Of a stretch of 64,000 nt of DNA, positions 39,914 through 50,249 are shown piece by piece. Every line of letters starts with the position of its first letter. Within the stretch, counting starts at the first letter, position 1. Under the pieces are notes generated by a model. The model worked only from the letters and a program-made list of their open reading frames with translations. It did no database searches and was not told the origin of the DNA. The DNA lies in the NCBI RefSeq assembly GCF_907164955.1, contig NZ_OU015521.1, positions 620,001 to 684,000 of the forward strand, read 5' to 3'. A program made the position numbers and the translations under genes. Source of the stretch: Coxiella endosymbiont of Dermacentor marginatus (GTDB lineage: Bacteria; Pseudomonadota; Gammaproteobacteria; Coxiellales; Coxiellaceae).

Positions 39914-39942
39914 TTAGCATAAACTAAGCCAGTTTAGCATAA
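39914..39942. promoter_or_regulatory. Direct repeat TTAGCATAA x2, possible emrAB operator
   Basis: TTAGCATAA occurs at 39914-39922 and again at 39934-39942, start-to-start 20 bases (about two helical turns), just upstream of emrA. On the emrA strand, GATAAT lies next to the nearer copy and could be the -10. A repressor binding site is a guess from spacing and place. Confidence 0.4.
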
Positions 39943-40130
39943 GAGGAGGATTATTGTGATAAGTGAAATTACTCTCCCATGGAAAGAAGATTTTTTTAGT
40001 TAGGGTGTTCTAAGATTTTAGTTAGAGGTGGAATTAAATTTACTTATGGCAAGATTAAGAAATTAAATTAATATCAAAAATTAAATTAATACTATTTAGA
40101 ATCTATTTAAAGAATAAGTAGAGGTTAATT

Positions 40131-40532
40131 GTGAAATATTTGCAATTGATGGGTGTTGATGTGTGGCATTTTCGCACACCTAATTCATATGAATACTACC
40201 GTTATGACTTATTTAATTTCCAGAATCAGAAAGTGGGAACTTTATTAGCTGATGCGGTATTGAAAAATAAAGCTGAGGCTCAATTAGTGGAAAAAATTGC
40301 AAAAGCTACGAAAAAGCAATTTAAAGGCAGTCTTCGATCTGGCCTCTTAGAGTCTAATGAATTAGGAAAATGTGTTATTTTGCTAGGTTCTCAAGTGACC
40401 CGTTTGATTAGCTCGCTAGAACAATCTCAAATAATTAAAAGCTATTCTCCATCAGATTTATTACAAAATACAACATTAAAAGTTCAAACATGGAACGACT
40501 TAAAAGCAGCTATGCAGTTGATGCAAGAATGA
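40131..40532 (+). CDS. holD: Probable DNA polymerase III psi subunit
   Basis: A 133-residue protein whose opening, YLQLMGVDVWHFRTP, matches the psi N-terminus (QLQQLGITQWSLRRP), the region that binds chi. The C-terminus (TWNDLKAAMQLM) resembles the psi ending (NPTARAALWQQI). In between is a short alpha/beta region (KCVILLGSQVTRLI). Psi links chi-SSB to the clamp loader. Homology is weak and based on pattern memory. A small uncharacterised protein is the alternative. GTG at 40131 with GAGG six bases upstream. Expression looks independent. Confidence 0.6.
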   Translation: MKYLQLMGVDVWHFRTPNSYEYYRYDLFNFQNQKVGTLLADAVLKNKAEAQLVEKIAKATKKQFKGSLRSGLLESNELGKCVILLGSQVTRLISSLEQSQIIKSYSPSDLLQNTTLKVQTWNDLKAAMQLMQE

Positions 40533-40673
40533 AAATCTATTTCTTGAGTGGTACATATTGCACATTGAAATCGTAAAATGAACATACCATATCTCTGTGG
40601 TCTAGAAGAATTTTTTATGATTTTTTATTTAAAGACTATTACTATTTGAATGAGCACATGATTTGAATTCATT

Positions 40674-40714
40674 TTCAGATACCCGTACTTCTAAATGAAG
40701 TACGGGTATCTGAA
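40674..40714. repeat. Perfect hairpin, 18-bp stem, downstream of holD
   Basis: TTCAGATACCCGTACTTC, 5-base loop TAAAT, then the exact reverse complement. It is about 140 bases after the holD stop. No T-run follows (GCAACTG). Confidence 0.75.
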
Positions 40715-41798
40715 GCAACTGTTACTTTTGTAAAAAATTGGTACTGCTAAGATTGGAATCCAGAAAATTATTATTTTGTATCAATAGGCTATCTTGTATT
40801 AACATAGTTAAAAAAGAAGATCTTATAACCTTTTTAATCAATTTTAAATGATTTAAATGAAAACAATTTAGTAAATTACTTATATCCTCATTTCTGCAAA
40901 ATTACAGATTTACCTATAATAATAAGGGAAATGAAATTATGTTAGATAGGTAAGGAGTGTTAAAGAAATAAAGAGTAAAAGTAACTAGTATTTAAATTTA
41001 CTAAGTAATGCGAAGAGTAAAAGGAATACATAAAATTTAGTAATTTCGATTTTAGTGAAGATGGTTTCATTTTCCTTAGACATAGCGATGTTATGAATGC
41101 ATACAAGTGGAATATCAGATTATTCGGGATTGCATCGTACGAAAGCAAAATTACTTTGAGAAGAAATTTTTAAAAAACTATAAAAAGAAAGAATGTGTAG
41201 TAGTTTTTGTCTAAGGATTAATTCAAGTTATTGAGTGAGGAAAGTTGAACTGATATTAAAATCCTCAATGAGGAAGAAGAGCGGAAGCTTAAAAAATTCT
41301 TTAACAGCAAGGGTCATTTGATCAACATTTTAACATAATTTCTGATGTATATGAAATATGTCGGACAATTAACGAGAAGTTCTGGTTTAATCAGTCGGTG
41401 GAAATTTCTTTTAATAAGAAAAAAAATGACTGGTTTTACATGTTGTATAACAAAAAGACAAAAATAACTATCACGCAGCCTATAGATTTTACCCACTAAG
41501 AAAAAATTTCAGTACCAAGATGGTGTCAAATTGCATGGGTTTTTTGCTAGTCTGATCATTTTTAAAAAGAGACTGAAGTTTTACTACGTTAATCGATATA
41601 TATTGCAAGAATTATTACCTGCTATATCCGTCTTACGCGTCTATATCAATTGCTTGTTTTTTCAACATACTCGATGACAGTTGATAATTTGGACAAAGCT
41701 AAATGACTCATTTTCTGTTCATTTCTGTGAAAAAGGATTGTAAGACAATATATTTTGAATAATCTTTAAATAAATTTGAAGATGTGACGAGGATATAT

Positions 41799-41839
41799 AA
41801 ATTCTTTAGAGCCTATATTAATTAGGCTCTAAAGAATTT
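41799..41839. repeat. Perfect hairpin, 17-bp stem, upstream of the efflux remnants
   Basis: AAATTCTTTAGAGCCTA, 7-base loop, then its exact reverse complement. It lies about 110 bases before the dead efflux adaptor gene. CAGTTATAAAA follows, so there is no T-run. Confidence 0.75.
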
Positions 41840-41947
41840 CAGTTATAAAATGGATGTTTGAAGCATCTGAAAAGAAAATAGTAGAGAGATGGAAATCCAA
41901 TTATACTCAGCAACTTTATGTTGTGACAGTAAAATGAGTATTATTTA

Positions 41948-42989
41948 TGTATAAATACTGGAAAATTTTAGGTGTTTACTTCTTGTTTAGCTCTATGTAG
42001 GCTCAAGCCGTTAAGTCCTTGTCTTTGGAGTTAAAGTTACAGCCTATTTTAGTAAATGTAGCACAAGTCAAAATGGCTGATATCCCTAATATGGTCAGTG
42101 CCTTAGGCAGTTTGTCTGCAGTACAAGTAGTCACAATTAGTGCTGAATCAGACGGGCGAATAGCAGAAATTCATTTTAAACGCGGTCAGGAGGTGGACCA
42201 AGGAATGTCAATTGTGGGACTGGATAAATACGCAAGTACAAGCTGATTATCAATCAGCGGTAACTAATATGAAGTTAGCTCGAACCAAATATGAACGTTC
42301 TAAATTGTTGTTAAACCAAGCGGTTTCTCAGCAAGAATTAGCTACCTTGAAAGCAGATATGGAAGGTAAGGAAGCGACAGTAAAAAGCAAGTTATCTTAT
42401 TTAAATCAAAAAGTTATAACTGCACCGTTTCCTGGTGTATTGGGGGTTTTTCATGTCCAAGTGGGAGATTATGTAAAAGCTGGAGATTCTTTGGTTACTT
42501 TAAATAAATACAACCCAATTACGAGCAGACTATCAATTGCCAGAAAGTTTTTTACCTAAATTAAAGTTGGGCCAGTTTATTACTATCACTAGTAGCACTT
42601 ATCCTAAAAAAGTTTTTTATGGCACAGTGAGTTTTATTTCACCAACGATTAATCCCGATGCACGTTCGATCTCTATCCAAGCACTAGTCCCTAATGATAT
42701 GAAATTGTTGTCACCTGGTATGTTTGTTCATGTTGCTCATCAGATTTCGATTTCTAAAAATACAGTAGTAATTCCAGAAGAAGCTATTCAAGCTGATATA
42801 AAAGGATACTACGTTTACAAAGTGGCAGACGGTAAAGCAAGTCAGATCTATATCAAAATCGGTACTCACTTAGGCAATCAAGCACAAGTGTTAAGCGGTT
42901 TGAAAATTGGAGACGCTATAGTGTGGGTAGCGGGGCAGCAGAAACTAGACGATGGGAGTTTCGTGAAAGTAGTGAAAAAAGAAACATAA
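41948..42989 (+). pseudogene. Frameshifted RND efflux periplasmic adaptor
   Basis: Periplasmic membrane-fusion protein of an RND multidrug pump, broken in three places. The signal peptide (MYKYWKILGVYFLFSSM) hits a TAG at 41999 next to a frame change that would restore AQA, a typical cleavage site. The lipoyl part (VSALGSLSAVQVVTISAES, then GRIAEIHFKRGQEVDQG) runs to about 42230. There a frame change leads into QADYQSAVTNMKLARTKYER and the hairpin and second lipoyl (VITAPFPGVLGVFHVQVGDY). Another shift at about 42520 leads into QLPESFLPKLKLGQF and the beta-barrel to 42989. The protein pieces are all well preserved, so the loss is recent. Confidence 0.88.
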
Positions 42990-43027
42990 TGTTTTATCAA
43001 AGTGAATGTGAATAGTAAGTGGTTGAA

Positions 43028-46000
43028 ATGAGGTTGTTTGAGATTTGTATTCATCATCCAGTCCTGGCTATTGTTTTAAGCTTAATTTTAGTTGTTTTGG
43101 GAATTATTTCATTCAACATCTTGAGTTGTGTTTCTTTCCTAAGTCACAATTTCCAATAGTGACAGTGGCTACTTTCTATGAAGGCGCAAGTGCTGAATTA
43201 ATGGAAAATCAGGTTATGACTCAAATTGAAAATGCACTATTAGGCATCGATCACGTGGCGGCTATTAATTCGGTGAGTTATTCAGGTAGCAGCTATATGA
43301 CTGTTTTATTTCGTCTGGGGGAAATTTTGAAGAAGAAGTAAGCGTTATTAGAGATAAGATATTTAGTATTCGTGATAAATTACCTCCAAATACTAATCCT
43401 TCGACCATCATGATAGGAAATAAAGAAACCCCGGTTTTAGGAATAGGGTTTACTGATCCTCAAAAATCATCTGCAGATATTCGAGATTATGTAAACGTAC
43501 GGTCCAACCTACTCTGCAGCAATGACCTGGTGTAGGTAAAGTCGATATTTTTAGGTGCGAGCGATTATGCCTGCGCATATGGTTAGATGCCTTAAAGATG
43601 GTTGCTCATCAAGTGACCGTAACGGATGTCAAAAATGCGTTGATCGCTAATAATATATATTTTCCTGCAGGCTCTATTCAAGAATCTAAAAGAAATTTTA
43701 GTATTGTGTCGCACACTCAATTAAAAGATGCAGCAGCTTTTGGCAATATAATTATTAAAAACACCGATGACAGTATGGTTCGCTTAGATGATATTAGTCA
43801 TGTGAAGTTAGACTATCTCAGCTTATATCAAGCACCCATGCGTATTAATGGCCGAAATGGTATTGAAATCTTAATTGAACCTTTGCAAGAAGCTAACCCA
43901 ATTACAGTGGCTTATAAAATAAGACAAGCTATATCTCAAATTCAGGAGGATTTACCGATAGGGTATGCATGTCAGCGTGAATTACGATACTTCTACGTTT
44001 TTAAAATCTTCCATAGAAGAAATATTTTATACGATGGGTGAAGCGGTAATTTTAGTTATTCTGATCGTATTTTTATTTCTAGATTCAGTAAGGGCAGCAA
44101 GTATTCCAATTACTATTATTCCAGTGAGTTTGATTGCAGTATTTTCTTTTATTGCACTACTAGGTTTTACTATAAATACCATGTCATTACTTGGTAATGT
44201 ATTAGCTATTGGCTTAGTAGTTGATGACGCTATCGTGATGTTAGAAAATATTCATCGTCATCTCGACGATGGAATGACATCAGTACAAGCAGCAATTAGA
44301 GGAAGCTATGAAATTACTTTTTCTGTTATTACGATGGCTCTTACATTGGTAGCTGTCTGTATATGCCCCAATTGGATTTATCCAAGTTTTACAACGGAGT
44401 TATTTAAAGAATTTGCTTTTACCTTATCTGCTGCAGTAATTATTTCATCTTTTGTTGCATTAACATTATTGCCAATGATGTGTTCAAGAATATTAAGGCA
44501 CGTACCCACAACAGTCGATTAGTTGAGATTATTGATCAATTGTTTTCCAAAATGGAAAATTATTGTCAACGTCTCTTAAAATTTGCTTTAATTAAACGTC
44601 GATTTTTGATCATTGCCTTGTTATTTATTGCAGGCTTGGGTTATTGTGCTCTTTATGAGTTTGCCTTCAGAATTAATACCAAAAGGAAGATATGGTTTAA
44701 TTCAAGTAAGTGCGACTGCACCCTCAGGCGCTAGTCTAAATTATACTGATCAATATGCTAAACAAATTGAAAATATTATTCAGCAGAATTCTGCTGTTTC
44801 CAGTGTTATTAGTCAGGTATCTACCAGTAATGTAAATATCCGCATTACGTTAAAACCGTGGGGTGAGCGAAAAAAAACGGCTAAACAAGTAATCACTGAA
44901 TTAAACCCAAAATTAGCCGCCATACCTGGAATCGATGCAACAGCCTATATTCCAGTATTATTAATTATGGATTAGAAGGAAACGATATCAATTTAAATTT
45001 CATAACAGCTGGAGATTATATAGATTTATTAGATCCGATTAATAAAATGCTTAAAATTTTAAAGCAGTACCCAGGAGTAACGGATGTCCATACCATTTGA
45101 AATATAATACTCAGCAATACGCTATTACTATCAAACGTGATTTAGCAGCGGTGCTGGGTGTAGCTATTCAAGATATCGCAGATACGGTAAGTGTAATGAT
45201 GAGCGGAAATCATTGGACAGATGTTCAAGCAGGTAATAAAACTTATGAAGTTATTGTCCAAATGCGAAAGGATGATCTATCCAATTTTAATGCACTTAAA
45301 AAGCTATATGTACGAAGCAATTCACGTTCTTCATCATCCCGTAATAAAGAAAATATGATTCCTGTCTCAAGTTTAATTAACTTGATTCCAGCCATAGGAC
45401 AGGGAAATTTCACGCATTATGATCGTTTTCGTTCAGGAACCATTTCTGCTCGTCTTTCATCAGGGTATTCCGAAAGCCAGATAATTAATTATATTAAAGT
45501 TCATTTACCCTCTGTATTAACCTCAAACGTACATGCTGTCTTTTCAGGAAAAGCAGCACAATTTTTAGAATCATCAAAAAATATTGCTAGTATCGTTGTT
45601 ATGTCACTCATTTTCATTTATTTATTGTTGTCAGTGCAATTTGGTAGTTTTATTGATCCATTGATTATCTTATTAACTGTTCCTTTGAGTATTATTGGCG
45701 GTTTATTTTCCTTAAAATTATCCGGAGGGACTTTAAATATTTATTCGCAGATTGGGTTAGTTACATTAATTAGCATGATTACTAAATATGGAATTCTAAT
45801 TACGCAATTTATAAATGACTTACGCAAAAAAAGTATATCTACGCAAGATGCTATTATTAGAGGAGCAATGATTCGATTGAGGCCTATCTTAATGACAACA
45901 ATGGCTATGGTATTTGGTGCACTTCCTTTAGTCTTATCTACAGGATCAGGCTCTATTAGTCGCCATCAAATTGGTTGGGTGATCATAGAGGGCTTATTAT

Positions 46001-46095
46001 TTGGCACTTTTTTTTCTCTCATTGTGGTATCCATTACTTATTTGTATTTTGTTAGATTTAAGAAATCCTTAATTTCCTCTGTAAGTACGAACTAA
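43028..46095 (+). pseudogene. Frameshifted RND multidrug efflux transporter (AcrB/MdtC-like)
   Basis: The full span of a ~1020-residue hydrophobe/amphiphile RND pump can be read, but the frame changes at about 43120, 43320, 43500-43590, 43970, 44510, 44650, 44960 and 45095. Pieces include MRLFEICIHHPVLAIVLSLI (helix 1), FYEGASAELMENQVMTQIE (porter), DDAIVMLENIHRHLDDG (the helix 4 proton-relay Asp pair), and the C-terminal helices with LRPILMTTMAMVFGALPLV. Sequence within pieces is near intact, so inactivation is recent. It follows the adaptor by 38 bases, forming a dead operon. Confidence 0.92.
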
Positions 46096-46187
46096 TTCTT
46101 TAACGATTCTTTTATTTAGAGCTATATTTATTTCATAGCTAAGAGCAGTATCTTTAGATCTTTCTTTAAATCTAGTATAGTTCTTAT

Positions 46188-47327
46188 ATGAAATCAATCG
46201 ATATCATGAAATATAATTTACCTGGAGCGATCTTAAGTATATGTAAAACGGAAAATTGTATTCGTCATTATTGTGCAGGTTACGCCGATGTAGAAACTCG
46301 TGAATCTTTGTCCGCAGAACATATTTTCCAGAGTGGAGAAATCACTCGAATGTTTACTGCAGCTCTTATTTTAAAACGGGTTGAGGAGGGTGTATTGGAT
46401 TTAGATTCACCTTTGGCTGTTTTAAGCAATCAACATCGCCTGGATGGTGGTCGCTTAAAGCTCATCGTTGACCTCTATCCTTGCTTAAAACCAGTAACTT
46501 TGCGAGCTCTGCTAAATAATACTTCAGGTCTTCCATCTTATGATAGAACTGTAACTTATCAAAAAGCATTTTCTGATAAGCCTCAGAGGGTTTGGCAAGC
46601 TGAAGACTATTTGGATTTAATTACAGGTTCTAATGTACGATACCGTTTAGGGTATGTATTACCGGTTCGAGGAGTTTTCAGTGATTCTGCAACTAATTAC
46701 ATTATTGCTGGTTTGGTTTTGGAGGCTTCAACAGGTCGTAAATCTTCTCTGCAAATGCAGGAATTGTTTAATTCGATAAGTTTAAGATCAACATATTATT
46801 GCCCTTACGGTGTGTTAGAAAAAGACTTATTGCCTAAATTGGCACATGGTTATTTACCAGTTTCTCATCTTTATGCCAGTAGTTTTAGTCACCGAAAATT
46901 AGTAACTTACAACAATGATTGCAAATTAAAAGTTTATGATGTTACAGGTGCTTATAATTTTGATGGATTAGCTGGTACGGCTAGTTTATCTAACACTAAT
47001 GATCTTATTTGTTGGATGCGAATGTTGTTAGAAGGGCGAATTTTAAATGGTTCCTTGAAACAATTATTTGATGGAGTTCCAATAGACATCAAAACTAGTT
47101 CTCGAGAAAATCAAGACTTTTATGGTCTTGGGATATACAAAACAAAGTCTCGACAATCGGGTGATGTTGTCTGGAGTGCTGGTAATAATTTAGGATACGG
47201 TGTGTTGGTAGCTCACATTATAGAGAGAAATATCACTTTTGCTTTATCCGTCAATATAAGTTGCAAGATTATTAATTTCCACGAACCCACATTAGTAGTA
47301 CCTATTTTCCAGAAATTATTAAAGTAA
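46188..47327 (+). CDS. Serine beta-lactamase-family protein with substituted catalytic motifs
   Basis: Overall layout is that of class C beta-lactamase/DD-peptidase-like serine hydrolases: AGYADVETRESL, MFTAALILKRVEEGVLDLD, LRALLNNTSGLPSYD, then GLAGTASLSNTNDLICWM. The three catalytic motifs are all changed. SxxK reads EITR (E51, R54), YxN reads DSA (D166, A168), and the HxG/KTG position reads SAG (S330-G332). There is no signal peptide (the N-terminus is MKSIDIMKYNLPG). The frame of 379 codons is unbroken. It may be a binding-only pseudoenzyme or a gene early in decay. It sits after the dead efflux operon and upstream of the convergent valS. Confidence 0.8.
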   Translation: MKSIDIMKYNLPGAILSICKTENCIRHYCAGYADVETRESLSAEHIFQSGEITRMFTAALILKRVEEGVLDLDSPLAVLSNQHRLDGGRLKLIVDLYPCLKPVTLRALLNNTSGLPSYDRTVTYQKAFSDKPQRVWQAEDYLDLITGSNVRYRLGYVLPVRGVFSDSATNYIIAGLVLEASTGRKSSLQMQELFNSISLRSTYYCPYGVLEKDLLPKLAHGYLPVSHLYASSFSHRKLVTYNNDCKLKVYDVTGAYNFDGLAGTASLSNTNDLICWMRMLLEGRILNGSLKQLFDGVPIDIKTSSRENQDFYGLGIYKTKSRQSGDVVWSAGNNLGYGVLVAHIIERNITFALSVNISCKIINFHEPTLVVPIFQKLLK

Positions 47328-47349
47328 TACAGGAAACATCAGAGACCTA

Positions 47350-47383
47350 AAAGTACTACAACTCTGAAAGTACTACAACTCTG
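47350..47383. repeat. Perfect 17-bp tandem duplication
   Basis: AAAGTACTACAACTCTG occurs twice in direct succession between the beta-lactamase-like gene and the valS 3' end. It is consistent with replication slippage. Confidence 0.85.
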
Positions 47384-47407
47384 AATTAATTTAGATTACT
47401 TTGTGTA

Positions 47408-50170
47408 TTATAGATTTTCAATCTTCGAGTATTGTAGTCGTAATTTTCTTAGAGTTTTTTGTATTGCTTCTAAAAGCAGGCATTCTCTTTCTACAATTTC
47501 TTTAGGAGCTTTTTCTATATAATTAGGATTATCCAATTTTTTTAGAGAGTTTTCTTCTTTTCTTTCAAGCTTGTTAATTTCCTTTTTTAGTCGAGCAAGT
47601 TCGGTTTTTTTGTGAATTAATCCTGATAAGGGAATATGAATTTCAAGGTTTCCTAAAATATTTGTGGCACTGAGAGGTAGTAATTCATCAGCATCAGCCC
47701 ATCGCCATTGGGCAATTTTTCCTAGTGATTTTATATATCGTTCATTTTCTCTCAGACGTTTTTTGTCATTTTCTTTTCCTTTACTAAAAATAACTATGAT
47801 AGTTTTGGCGGGAGAAATATCTATCTCAGCTCGTAAAGTTCGAATGGCGGTGATGATATTTTTAAGCCATTCAATTTCTGCATTTACCTTACTATCAAGC
47901 TCGAACTTATTAAATTCGGGATAAGATTCGATCATAATACTGTTGCCGTTTTTCTCTACGAGCGGTGCTACCATATGCCAAATTTCCTCTGTGATAAATG
48001 GCATAATAGGATGGAGCAACCGTAATAAGGTTTCTAGTATTTCAAGGAGGGTTATCCGAGTTCCACGTTGCTGAGAGGGTTTGGTATGCTTATTGTAGAA
48101 AACGCATTTAACGAATTCTGTATACCAATCGCAATATTCGTTCCAAACGAACTCATACAAAATTTGAGCAAGCAAATCAAAACGATAATGATCTAAAGCC
48201 TTTCTAGCTTCTTTCACAGTTCGTTGTAAACGGCTTCGGATCCAACGGTCAGCAATACTATAGGTTAAAGGTTTTTCAGGATTTAAATCTTTGCCTTTCG
48301 TATTCATAATGACAAAACGAGCCGCATTCCAAATTTTATTGCAAAAATTGCGATAGCCTTTAATACGACGCATATCAAAGTTAATATCACGTCCAGTGCT
48401 TGCTAAGGCACAAAAAGTAAACCGTAAAGCGTCTGTGCCATAGCTGGCTATACCTTGTGGGAATTCCTTGCGTGTTAGTTTTTCAATTGCTTTAGTCATC
48501 TTAGGTTGCAATAAAGCATGGGTTCGTTTTTTAATAAGCTCTTCTAAAGAAATTCCATCAATAACATTGATTGGGTCGATAACATTACCTTTTGATTTAG
48601 ACATTTTCCTTCCTTGGCTGTCAAGAATTAGCCCGTGAATATAAACTTCGTGAAAAGGAATTTTTCCAGTGAGCTTTAATCCCATCATTACCATTCGAGC
48701 AACCCAAAAGAAAATAATATCAAAGCCGGTGACTAAAACTTGAGTAGGATAAAAAGTTGTATAGGCTTTGGTTTTTTCAGGCCAACCTAGAGTAGCAAAT
48801 GGCCACAAACTGGCCGAAAACCAAGTATCGAGAACATCAGTTTCTTGCTTTAATTTTGTTTTGGTTCCTAAATGATATTTTTTTTGAATTTCTTCTTGTG
48901 AGAATCCAACGTAGTAATTCTTTTCTTCGTCGTACCAGACAGGTAAACGATGCCCCCACCATAATTGTCGACTGATACACCAATCTTGAATATTGGTTAA
49001 CCATTGTAAATAAGTTTTTTTCCAAGTAGCTGGAATTAACTTTAATTCTCCTGATTGGACGACAGCCATGGCTGGCTCTGCAAGCGACTCCATTTTTAAG
49101 AACCATTGATCAGTTAAAAAAGGTTCAATAATAGTTCCAGAGCGTTCGCCTCGAGAGACAAGAACACGATGAGATTCTATTTTCTCGATCAAGTGGTTTT
49201 CTTCAAGATGGGCTACTATTTTTTTTCGAGCATCAAAACGGTCTAAACCTTGATAAGAATGAGGCACATTTTTATTTAACCGTCCTTCAGGAGTGAAGAC
49301 ATTAATTAAAGGCAATCGATGACGTTGACCTATTTCATAGTCATTAAAATCATGTGCAGGCGTAACCTTTACGCTACCTGTACCAAATTCCCGATTTACA
49401 GCAATATCTGCAATGATAGGAATAGTACGGTCAGTCAAAGGCAAATGAACTTCTTTTCCAATATAGCGTTGATAATTTTCATCATGGGGATGAACAGCGA
49501 TTGCTACGTCACCTAATAATGTTTCAGGTCGAGTGGTGGCAACTGTAAGATGCCCGGTTCCATCAGTTAAAGGATAGCGAATATACCACAGCGATCCATA
49601 AACTTTTTTGGCGGTTACTTCGAGGTCGGATATGGCAGTGTTTAAGATAGGATCCCAATTGACGAGTCGTTTTCCTCGATATATCAAGCTTTCGTGGTAA
49701 AGACGGATAAAAGCTTCAGTGGTAGCTTGAGAAAGGCCTTTGTCCATACTGAAGCGTTCTCGTGACCAATCGATTGAGACACCCAAACGACGCATCTGGC
49801 GAGTAATGTTATTTCCAGAACGATCACGCCACTCCCATACTCGATTAATAAAAGATTCCCGTCCTAAGTCATGCCAAGTAAGTCCTTGTTGAATAAGTTG
49901 TTGCTTAACCACCATTTGGGTAGCAATTCCTGCATGATCCGTTCCCCCCTGCCACAGGGTTTGATAACCCTGCATCCGGTGGTAACGAGTTAAAATATCC
50001 ATGAGAGTTTGCTGAAAACCGTGACCCATATGAAGTGTGCCTGTTATATTAGGCGGAGGTAACATGATGCAATAGGGAGTTCCTGAGCCAACAGGGCGAT
50101 TTAATTGATGTTTTTCCCAATAATCTATCCATTTTTTTTCAATGAGTGTGGGATCGTAAGTTTTTTCCAT
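47408..50170 (-). CDS. valS: Valyl-tRNA synthetase
   Basis: Class I synthetase charging tRNA-Val, with an editing domain that clears Thr. The HIGH motif lies in PPPNITGTLHMGHGF, KMSKS in GRKMSKSKGNVIDP, and the CP1 editing domain in between contains TTRPETLLGDVAIAV. The C-terminal end is a charged coiled-coil arm (ELARLKKEINKLERKEE). About 920 residues, near normal. The start is set at 50170, where MEKTYDPTLIEKKW matches family N-termini; an in-frame start at 50227 would add 19 unmatched residues. It is divergent from lptF, with ~80 bases between. Confidence 0.96.
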   Translation of the reverse strand: MEKTYDPTLIEKKWIDYWEKHQLNRPVGSGTPYCIMLPPPNITGTLHMGHGFQQTLMDILTRYHRMQGYQTLWQGGTDHAGIATQMVVKQQLIQQGLTWHDLGRESFINRVWEWRDRSGNNITRQMRRLGVSIDWSRERFSMDKGLSQATTEAFIRLYHESLIYRGKRLVNWDPILNTAISDLEVTAKKVYGSLWYIRYPLTDGTGHLTVATTRPETLLGDVAIAVHPHDENYQRYIGKEVHLPLTDRTIPIIADIAVNREFGTGSVKVTPAHDFNDYEIGQRHRLPLINVFTPEGRLNKNVPHSYQGLDRFDARKKIVAHLEENHLIEKIESHRVLVSRGERSGTIIEPFLTDQWFLKMESLAEPAMAVVQSGELKLIPATWKKTYLQWLTNIQDWCISRQLWWGHRLPVWYDEEKNYYVGFSQEEIQKKYHLGTKTKLKQETDVLDTWFSASLWPFATLGWPEKTKAYTTFYPTQVLVTGFDIIFFWVARMVMMGLKLTGKIPFHEVYIHGLILDSQGRKMSKSKGNVIDPINVIDGISLEELIKKRTHALLQPKMTKAIEKLTRKEFPQGIASYGTDALRFTFCALASTGRDINFDMRRIKGYRNFCNKIWNAARFVIMNTKGKDLNPEKPLTYSIADRWIRSRLQRTVKEARKALDHYRFDLLAQILYEFVWNEYCDWYTEFVKCVFYNKHTKPSQQRGTRITLLEILETLLRLLHPIMPFITEEIWHMVAPLVEKNGNSIMIESYPEFNKFELDSKVNAEIEWLKNIITAIRTLRAEIDISPAKTIIVIFSKGKENDKKRLRENERYIKSLGKIAQWRWADADELLPLSATNILGNLEIHIPLSGLIHKKTELARLKKEINKLERKEENSLKKLDNPNYIEKAPKEIVERECLLLEAIQKTLRKLRLQYSKIENL

Positions 50171-50249
50171 GTTGTATTGTGCTTTGGTAAAATGCAAGTA
50201 ATTATTAATGGGAAGTATTGTATTCAACCATAAAAGGTTTGATTTGTCA

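Larger units (their letters stand above)
40533..41947. other. 1.4-kb gap between holD and the efflux remnants, with two long hairpins
   Basis: No gene. Perfect hairpins at 40674-40714 and 41799-41839 lie near its two ends. The short open frames inside it have no recognisable family. It could be the site of a lost gene, but nothing can be named. Confidence 0.5.

Noticed and set aside
40960-41496. Short minus-strand frames (~60 codons) as small membrane proteins
   Set aside because: Low complexity (many Ser, Phe, Leu from AT-rich DNA), no start signal and no family.
41948-46095. Separate small genes across the RND region
   Set aside because: The pieces join end to end into one adaptor and one pump in different frames, so they are fragments of two pseudogenes.
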